Below are positions 55,895-64,000 of a DNA stretch of 64,000 nucleotides, one piece after another; within the stretch, counting starts at the first letter, position 1, and every line of letters begins with the position of its first letter. The DNA lies in contig NC_077222.1 in assembly GCF_024763615.1 (NCBI RefSeq), positions 47,430,001 through 47,494,000 on the forward strand. The letters are read 5' to 3'. The translations under genes were made by a program, and so were the position numbers. A model generated the notes under the pieces. It had not been told where the DNA came from. It worked only from the letters and a program-made list of their open reading frames with translations, and did not search any database. Origin of the DNA: Phlebotomus papatasi (lineage: Eukaryota > Arthropoda > Insecta > Diptera > Psychodidae).

Positions 55895-57452
55895 ATACCG
55901 TCGTTGCGGGTGACTTTGCACTCGGGGGGTGGCTTTGCTCTTTGCTGTCCGTAAGACTTTCATAAATTCTAGCACTTATTGATGGTCTTCACCGATCCGG
56001 TCTACCATGTCAAAGTATATAGGGATATGTTATGTACCAAGTAAGGTACAATGATCCCCAAAAGGATTCTTGGAATTTCAATAATAGTCAATGAAATGCT
56101 AGTATAGGTATTTTGTCAAAAAACGGCTCCGTGAAAAAGTTATCTGAAGGTGCAATTTTAAAATCGATTTCAGAGTAGTAAATTGCCCAAATCTATTCTA
56201 AATTTATCTGGCTAGAATATTCCACTTCGATTTTATTGATTATTTTTATTAAAATATTTTTTTCCCTATTATCTTCCTAAGAACGCATGATTTATGTTAT
56301 AAAATTGCATATAATGGTCTTTAGAAAGCTTTATTATAGAAGTATTTGGCTAAAAATTATCCAATTTCATGGAAACTTAAGATAAAATGACCGAGATCTA
56401 CAAGATGGCATGGTCGCCATCTTGATATGACGTTTCTGTCCGCCATTTTGAATAACTGTCAAAACAAAAATCTCATCCGATTGATCTGAAATTTTAGAAT
56501 GTTCTAGCTGATGTCAAGGCCTTTTCAGGACATATATAAAATCCGACCTAGTTCAAGTGATTGTCTAGATATAGAGGCTCCAAGTTCAAAATTTTGACAT
56601 TTTCATTAATACAGAACTACAGGGAGCTTTTTTTATCAAAACCATCACAAAAAAGACAGCACTATCGTTAGGCGATGAGATCTAATAAACAAACAAAAAG
56701 AAAAGTAATGTTTTTGTTTATAACAGCGCATTATTTGAGAATCTTAAAAACTGTTTTCGCAAAGATAAAATATAAAAAAATAATTAAATGCACTTTTCGT
56801 TTATTTTTTTAAATTATGTTACAGTAAATAAATATACAAAATAAACGTCTCAACCATTTTTAATGGTTACTGACGCATTTCGTTTAGGTTTCAAATATTG
56901 AAGATTAAAAAATAAAGACCGCCAAAATATGAGTATTACAAAATTTTAAACTTTGAGCCTCTGTATCTAGGTAAATACTTGACATAGACTGGAACATAGA
57001 TACGTTTTGAAAAGGTCTTGATATCAGCTAGAACATACTAAAATTTCAACCCAATCGGACCAGTTTTAGGTTTTGACAGTTATTCAAAATGGCGGACAGA
57101 AACGTCAAATCAAGATGGCGACCACGTCATCTTGTAGATCTCGTGCATCTTACCCTTAGAACTGAAGATCTTCATTGTCGTTTATTATCAGAAATTGTTG
57201 CTTTTTTAATATTTATTAAAAAGTGCAAAGTCACCCGCACCCTATTTTCTTTATCTACCTTTTTTTCTTTATTTTTTTTAACATAGTAAAATTTTATAAA
57301 ATTAATGTTAGTGGCACAAAATCCATTCATTAACAACTGAATACAAATAATTTTACCCATTCAGCACCTTCCTTTCACTTTAACTATCCACTTTTAGAGG
57401 GTAAAGTCGAAAAACAGCGAAAAAACGTGCAAAGTCACCCGCAACGACGGTA
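55895..57452. mobile_element. TIR element, copy B
   Basis: TACCGTCGTTGCGGGTGACT at the left is matched perfectly in reverse at 57433-57452. The inner inverted pair is as in copy A. Confidence 0.72.
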
Positions 57453-57813
57453 TGTCTAAATAAAACAAAGAAAAAATAATTTGGGAAGTCACTAACGTGT
57501 TTGAAAGTTGAAAATGCTAAAAATCGGTCCAAAATGTACCACATTAAAATGATTAAAATCATTTTACAATTTGACAATTTAAAATTTCACCATTTTTAAG
57601 CTTAAATATTTAAAATATAGCAAATAACTGGAGACTGACAAAAAAATATCCTATATTCGTTCATCCTTCTGCTTTGCAATTACGTACAAACATAAGGAAA
57701 AATAAATTTAGGTATTCAGGAAAAATTATTTTCTTTATAGGACACCGGTGTTCCAATCGTCCTTAAAAAGTTAAGTCTGGGACACTTGCACCATACAGCA
57801 TGCGCTTAACTCC

Positions 57814-57931
57814 TTAACCCTTTTGAGGACGACAAGATCAAAAATTAGGACAAGGTCTTTTGATGGCAATAGGAAAAATTTCCTTTTCAAGTCACCAGTG
57901 ACCCAATCGTCCTTAAAGATAACCGGGTTAA
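57814..57931. mobile_element. piggyBac-like MITE, copy B
   Basis: TTAACCCTTTTGAGGACGAC to CCGGGTTAA, counterpart of 35798-35915. Confidence 0.6.
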
Positions 57932-59009
57932 CCTAATACATACCCTCTTGTTCTAAAGGACTTAAAGTATAAAATTATTTTAAAAATAAAGTTTTTGGCT
58001 TTCCCCTACACTTTCCTGTATAATCTTGCTATTTAATATGAAGTTTTGTCATTCAAAATAATTGTAAAATAATACACATAGCAGTACTAATAAAACTCTT
58101 AACATTAATTGCTTAACTCATATTGCGTTTATAAATAAATTGGTCATTCTTTAATACAGTGGAAATGTAATTGCACATAAATGGTACACGATGAATTGAC
58201 TGTGTGCACACTAAAGAAAGCCTATACGAGGACAAATTAATATGAATTAAGTGAAAAGGTATTGGCAATTCCATTGTACCGTATAAATTACATATATGAC
58301 CAATTAAAATCTCCCGCAGACGCATCCACAAACAACTTGGTGAGAATCTGCAACAGAGAGTGGGTGCACTTAAACGTCTTCAGAGACTCCAATATAAACC
58401 GGCAAACTTGTTACCTGTGCCTCTTGTGTAGGCTAATAAAATAATCTTTGTACAGTGTCTGTAAGCTGGAACACTACGGAGAGCATTTTGTATAAGTATG
58501 CATTATATGGTTGTCATTAATTAGTGAAAACAGTAGCTGACAGATCCACACAATTTGATAATTTTCAGTGAAACAAGTTTCATTTGGAGGTGCAATTTTG
58601 TATTGTGACTTTACTTAAAAGAGCACAAAAAAAGAGTTAAAAATAAAAGAGACTCGTAAAGATTCAGGATATACAAGATGAGAAGATAATTGTCTTTTGG
58701 CAATTTACTCTCTGAGTAAAAAAAATAAAAAGTGTCAATGACTTTCATTCAATAAATTTTACGAATAAAATTACCATATTTGTGTGACAAAGAGACACAA
58801 ATATTCTGTAAATTGGACACAAGGCATCATCGTGATTTTCGCGTGTCCACAGTAAATAGCCAAAAATAAAGAAAGATAATGATTATGGCCATTTTTTGGA
58901 AGAAAAATATGTAAAAACTACGATACAACACCAGACCCAGAGACTAATTTGAATAAGAAACTCTCATTCAATTAATTTCTTGGATTCACCTCACAGAATG
59001 GTTCTCTAG

Positions 59010-59342
59010 AAGTCTTCTTTGCAATCTCACTCGATCGCGCTACCGTTGTTGCTGCTGTTCTGCTACCTTTTCCAATACCCAATAAAAGCGCAATCGCATG
59101 AGGCAACCAACTCGCGCCAAGCATTTCAGCAACTTGTTCACAATAACAAGAATACCAATGACTTTAAACTCGAATGTGATAAACAATTATGTCACGATCT
59201 CCTTAAATTAAAATATTTCTCATTAACGAGCAAACTGTTTGCAATTAACTTAATTTGTAATTGCTTAATGCCTCTTAGCTCATACACTAGTATATGTGCG
59301 CTTCTATTTATGTATATGTCATGGATATTGGCTCGGTCATAA
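59010..59342 (+). CDS. Candidate exon or partial gene, unknown, copy B
   Basis: Counterpart of 36993-37325, differing by one codon near the end (W to R). See that entry for the description. The equality of the copies reflects recent common origin and does not by itself indicate selection. Confidence 0.25.
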   Translation, partial: KSSLQSHSIALPLLLLFCYLFQYPIKAQSHEATNSRQAFQQLVHNNKNTNDFKLECDKQLCHDLLKLKYFSLTSKLFAINLICNCLMPLSSYTSICALLFMYMSWILARS

Positions 59343-59576
59343 ACAAATTTTCAACACAGAATTTAAAAATAAAAATACAAGTTCGCAATTAGAAGTTAAT
59401 ACAATACGCCCAAATACGTTTTCCAAACTTCTTTTTATCATTTTCTATGATAATGCTATTCTCTTAAAACTCAATTCTCAAAATTTCAACGTAAAAGAAC
59501 TCAAAATATTTGCTTTATTTTCAATTATAATACTGATGTTGCTAAATTTTCCACTGATAGCACAATCCGAACATTA

Positions 59577-59942
59577 GAGGAATTCTGTAATTTTTCTGGC
59601 ATTGCCACACGTGAGTTCGAAACCTGGTAATACCTATCGAGCTTTTAATTGTCACATCACATGAGTTCGGAAATGCGATTCATTAATTTTACAATAATAT
59701 TTTTTTTTTACTCACTGATATTATGCAAATACAGTCCGTCGTGATTTTTTTTTGTAGAATTCATTGTCATTTAAATAACCAAAAAAAATCTCAAATATGT
59801 AATTTCTGATAACGCCACATGGCAATATCAGAATTATTTTTTCGAAAAAGCTTTATTGAAAGAGAATCACGACGAGTTAATTTAATCCATTTTGGCTTAT
59901 AAGAACAATTCATTGGGTCAATCATCTTATAAATGAGGCCCC
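59577..59942. mobile_element. TA-flanked MITE-like element, copy B
   Basis: Counterpart of 37570-37966 without the A-specific internal doubling. The start here is GAGGAATTCTGTAA. Confidence 0.45.
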
Positions 59943-60029
59943 TAATAAATTAAAATAAAGAACAGTTCACTTGACGTGATTCTTTACTGACAAAATTCAA
60001 CTCCGACTAACAATCGAATTTTTACGCTT

Positions 60030-60135
60030 TCCGAGTTGCAAGCACCCCGAGTTTCACACATTTCGAGGTCATCTCTAAAGAATCTCAGCCACCATAAGCT
60101 TGTTTGGGCTTATCACTGGTTTTTTGATAGGTTGC
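60030..60135 (+). repeat. R3-family repeat, copy B
   Basis: Counterpart of 39880-39970. Confidence 0.6.
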
Positions 60136-61357
60136 CATCGCCATTAAGCAGGCTTGAATAACAGTGAGACGACACAAAATCCGTCAAACCGTTCTCAAAA
60201 TATCGTACTTTGAAAATTTAATTTTGAAGAGATCTTTTTCGAATTTTGGGCATATGAAAATTAGCGGTGACCGTCAGAAATATTTGCGTATATCTGAGGA
60301 TTTCCCTATTACTATTTATTGCAACTATTATATATAGATAATGTAATTGTGAAGCTATGTATGTATGTATCTTGCAAGTGTTGCTTCTACATTATTTACT
60401 CTTCGTTGGTGAGATCTTGAAGAGATTTGAGACTCAATTGCGCCATACAATATGTGCTCATGTGTGCAAAGTGGAGACGATTATCATTTTGTACACGGCT
60501 CACCTTTACGGATATCACAATTCAAATCATTTAATAGACCTCACAGTTCTCCATTTTTATTGTCCCGTTCTACTAAGAGGTGCTCCTTTTCAATCTTACA
60601 TAAATGTTCATATAATACACTAATGGTTATCTCCATGCAAGATATTCTTCCCTGGAAATGAGAAATATTTAACAAGTGCACTGGCAAAAAGTTATAACAA
60701 GTTTTTTATGAAAAAATTAACTATTGAAGTAGAAGAAAATTCGCAGTGTGCTCCAACTGAGAATTTGTGTAAATTAGGTGATTGCTGAAGAATCTCACCC
60801 TCTATAATCATAAAAAAACCTCATATACCACGATCACGCTCAAACTTTGTCAAAATCTATCTCACCATTCCCTGATCACAAATATATAAAAAAGGGATAA
60901 AAACTTTCCCGTCCGTCCGTCCGTCCAATTTGAGCTTAATAATTCCCAAACTAATAGAGAATTCAACTTGCGGATTTTGGCAATGTTTATGTCAGTTAAA
61001 AATTGCAACTTTGTACATGGACCTCCAACCGCACCCTTCCTCTCGCTATTTAGAAACACCCCATTTTTTATTTTCCTAACCGCTCCGCTCTTTTATCATG
61101 GATCGGACTCAAATTAAGTATGATTTATTGAAAGAATTATGATGATCCGATTTTCTTAAGGGGTTTTGTGGGTCACGTAACCAAAAAAAACAATATTATT
61201 TTCTTTACATACCTTTGTATTCTTTGAGAAAATTCACAACAAATCTCATACACCCTCAAAAATTCGTGTTCTATCAAAAATCCCATTCTCCGCAAAATCC
61301 GCAAAAAACCTGGGTCAGTGAAAATCCATGATTTTTTAATTAGTCTACAAAATACTA

Positions 61358-64000
61358 CACTATTTGCTACTAGATGGTCATTAAATAGTTAACTCCATAA
61401 AAACATAATTCAAGATAAGGAAATAAAATCGGTTTTAAACCGATTTAGAACCGGGTTTTCATAAAAATTATAAAGTCAACGGCTGAATTAAAAAAAAAAT
61501 CAAAAAGAATTTCAGAAAATATAGTTCAAGTATTATGCTTTTGTATGCTAGAGGGCTTGAATTAAACAGTTGTTTTGTATTATGTAGAAAAAAATTAGTA
61601 AAATATGCTGTTTTTTAGCCTGAGTGACCCATATAACCCCTTAACTCTGTTTTAATCTATACTGGTCACATTCGAATCTAGAAATCTAGGTTCCCAATAG
61701 TCCACCCTGTGAATATAGGATCATCCAAAAAAGATTCACTGAACTAGAATATCACAGAAGTTGTGATATAAAATAAGTGCAATAAAAAAGTATATAAGTC
61801 GACTATGGTACAAGAAAATTACCCCATATATATATATATATATATATACATATATACGTATGTTGAATTCGCCAATATACGAGAAATTTCTTTTTAATGA
61901 AATACCATACCATTGACTATACTTCAATTTCAATTTAATTAAGTGTTTAAAACATGTTTCGTGATTGTATAATTAATGTAATGTGCATAAAGAGTTGACA
62001 AGCATAATTTATTGAATTTCGCGCCGTTTTCAAGACCACGTTCTGTGTTGCAAAGAAGAACGAGAAGGCAAAAGATATGAAGGCAAAGAAAAGCTATTTT
62101 CATTCTCCTTTACAGATATTTATATTAATAAATGTGTTACATTATTAGGCTTTTCCGGATAATTAACAAAACACTGGCATCCATCAGTCATTCGAGTTAT
62201 GAAGTACGACCGTTCCATATGGATCGTGACGCAATTCGCGAATTATGAATAGCGTGAATTGAAACTATTAAAGTGTGACTTTTCCACATTTCACCACCAC
62301 AAACGTACAATTTAAGTACATATGAATATTTTAGTGTCAAATTTTAAATGGCACAATTTAATATTAATTTCACACATTTTTATAAGCCAGACAGCTTAAT
62401 CTGATACATTATAAAAATATGTAAGATAATAAGAAAAACATGATTATCTAATTAGTGTTTAATTTGACTATGTGGCAAACAAGGCTGTCGAAAACCCCAC
62501 TCAAAGTTCATTTGCATATTATATGGGTTTTTTATATACACCTGCGACAACTTCATTTAGGACTGCAAAGAGACTGCCTAAAAAGAAAAAAAAAGAACGT
62601 ATTGTTGAAGAAACTGGAATGTTATATTAATTAGTCAGTCATAAGTGTTTTAAAAATAAATTTAAAAATATAATTACGTTTTTTCATGAGCATGCACCAT
62701 TCATAAAATTTAAAGACGTTTTTGGTTCTTGTTTTCTTGTCACTACATGTCCATTATTTTCACAAAATTTATTTGTTTTAAAGCGGTCAATCTAAGTTTT
62801 ATGCCTTAAACTCAAAAAAAAACTTATAATATAATCCACTTATTTTCAGTTACATGTTTTTACATACACCCTTCGCTCTTTCTAAGGGAATCTAAAAGGA
62901 AGAATCCATATGGAGTTGTAAATTATAATGAATGACAAATCACATTATAAAATAAACTTTCCAATATTAACTATAAAAGTTACCTTATGAGGTAAATTGA
63001 AGTCTCCAAGTTTGTTTTCTTTATGTGAATGACTGGAATGCAATTGAATTGTTTTAATTTTCAATTGATTCAAACTTTACCAATTACAGCAAGACAGAAA
63101 CTTTTCCGCCTCGCAAAATTCGTAATAAACACCAATATGAATTCAAATTCCATTGTTTTCTTCTGTTTTTTTTTTTTTTTTCGTGGAAGAAAAAGGAAAT
63201 TATCATCCCACGCCTTAAAGATTGGTGTCCATGTACCATCTTCTGATACTTCTTCGCTACTTCATCGTCTCTAATAGCAATAATCATTTTGGTTGTCATC
63301 GCATAAGCGGAACACATAATTAAACGAAAATAATTGGTTCTCATAAATTTTAAATTCATTTCATTCCAGTCTATTAAAATACCATCTCTCTATTATCGTT
63401 CCCTCCCTGGTTGCTCGAAACACTATGGAAGAATGTTCCTAAAGATGCACCTTTTCGTGATTTTTGAGTCTATCCTATCCCACTCTAACACATTATTTAA
63501 TATATAGCATGTAAGGAATGGAAAATAAAACCATTTACATTAAAAAACATGATGGGAAACAAAACATTTCAGTAGCACAATATATTTTACAAAAAGAAGA
63601 GATTTATTTCAGCTAATAAAATTCTCTATCTTTATCAAGCAGCTCCCAGTTCTTGCATTGACGCTTTGCTGGGGTAGGTTTCAAGACACCATGAATGGGA
63701 TTGAGAGAGAAACTAAAAGAGTTCTACAAGTAAATACAGTGCTTATAATTAAAATTCGAACACTTATAAAAATCACAATATGCAGCATAGTAATAGCAGC
63801 AAGGAATATACATAATGAGGTTTGATATAAATTTACTTCTTGTTCTTTTTCATTAGATTGCATTTAGCCTGAGTAATACAAGTCTACTGGTATGCAAAGT
63901 TACCTCACGGAAATACTGCCACTAACTGCAAACTTTTTCCATATTTTTGTGGGTGTGAGTTTTTCGACCTTCCGAGAGGAGAAGGAAGTGGCAAGGGTTT
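61358..64000. other. No recognised gene; (TA)n at 61826-61850
   Basis: AT-rich DNA outside the duplication. TAAACCGATTTAGAACCGGG near 61435 recalls the end of R1 copies. Overlapping frames at 63029-63359 on both strands lack recognisable domains and include a poly-T/poly-A run, so I do not call a gene. Confidence 0.4.

Larger units (their letters stand above)
43119..61357 (+). repeat. Copy B of the ~20-kb direct duplication
   Basis: Same order and orientation as 21113-41198. B-only: the segment 45001-45772. B lacks the hAT-like MITE, the palindrome spacer, the ~105-base tandem duplication and the 1.8-kb R2 insertion. Features of B are listed separately below. Confidence 0.93.

Noticed and set aside
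63029..63359. Overlapping 81- and 91-codon frames on opposite strands
   Set aside because: They contain a poly-T/poly-A run read as poly-Phe or poly-Lys and no domain; most likely chance.

Overview
The window looks like repeat-rich, AT-rich nuclear DNA of an insect, most likely a dipteran. The evidence is a BEL/Pao LTR retrotransposon with a tRNA-Tyr-type primer site, a DD37-type Tc1/mariner transposon, the tail of an I/R1/Jockey-type non-LTR retrotransposon, tRNA-derived SINEs and many MITEs. A phlebotomine sand fly would fit but is only a guess. No bacterial-style operon, CRISPR array or rRNA gene is visible, and I found no convincing intact host protein gene. At most a few conserved patches could be exons or regulatory DNA of a gene whose body lies elsewhere.

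Layout. 1-6.2 kb: a reverse-strand tRNA-derived SINE, a 1.65-kb palindrome made of two inverted Tc1-like 5' ends, and a TTAA-flanked MITE. 6.25-11.24 kb: a complete-looking, young BEL/Pao element (minus strand, LTRs 648 bp, TSD CATAT). Its single 1104-codon frame lacks RT/RNase H and the middle of the integrase core, and its 5' end carries an extra U5+PBS unit. 11.3-21.1 kb: mostly unrecognised DNA with copies of an interspersed family (called R1 here), two Harbinger-like MITEs, microsatellites and an odd array of GGATAGTAAATT-like words.

21,113-41,198 (copy A) and 43,119-61,357 (copy B) are direct, nearly identical copies of one 18-20 kb segment, separated by about 1 kb of A-side unique sequence, a 500-N gap and a TA-flanked element. 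By eye the copies differ by roughly 1-2% plus discrete indels. Both carry, in order: a non-LTR ORF2 tail, a decayed Tc1/mariner (DD37-type) element, an R1 copy interrupted by a SINE, another R1 copy, a long palindrome, R2-family repeats, foldback minisatellite arrays, a TA-flanked MITE, a 1.55-kb TIR element, a TTAA MITE, a candidate small exon and another TA-flanked MITE. Copy A alone has a hAT-like MITE (8-bp TSD; the empty site survives in B), a 1.8-kb R2 insertion and a palindrome spacer. Copy B alone has a ~0.77-kb segment. The pair may be a true tandem duplication or two haplotypes left unmerged around a scaffold gap. 61.36-64.0 kb is unassigned AT-rich DNA.

The genes visible are all mobile-element genes, most of them broken. 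The best biological leads are the recently inserted but replication-defective BEL element with its tandem U5-PBS units, and two long palindromes that could yield hairpin RNA if transcribed. 'R1', 'R2' and 'R3' are names local to this report.
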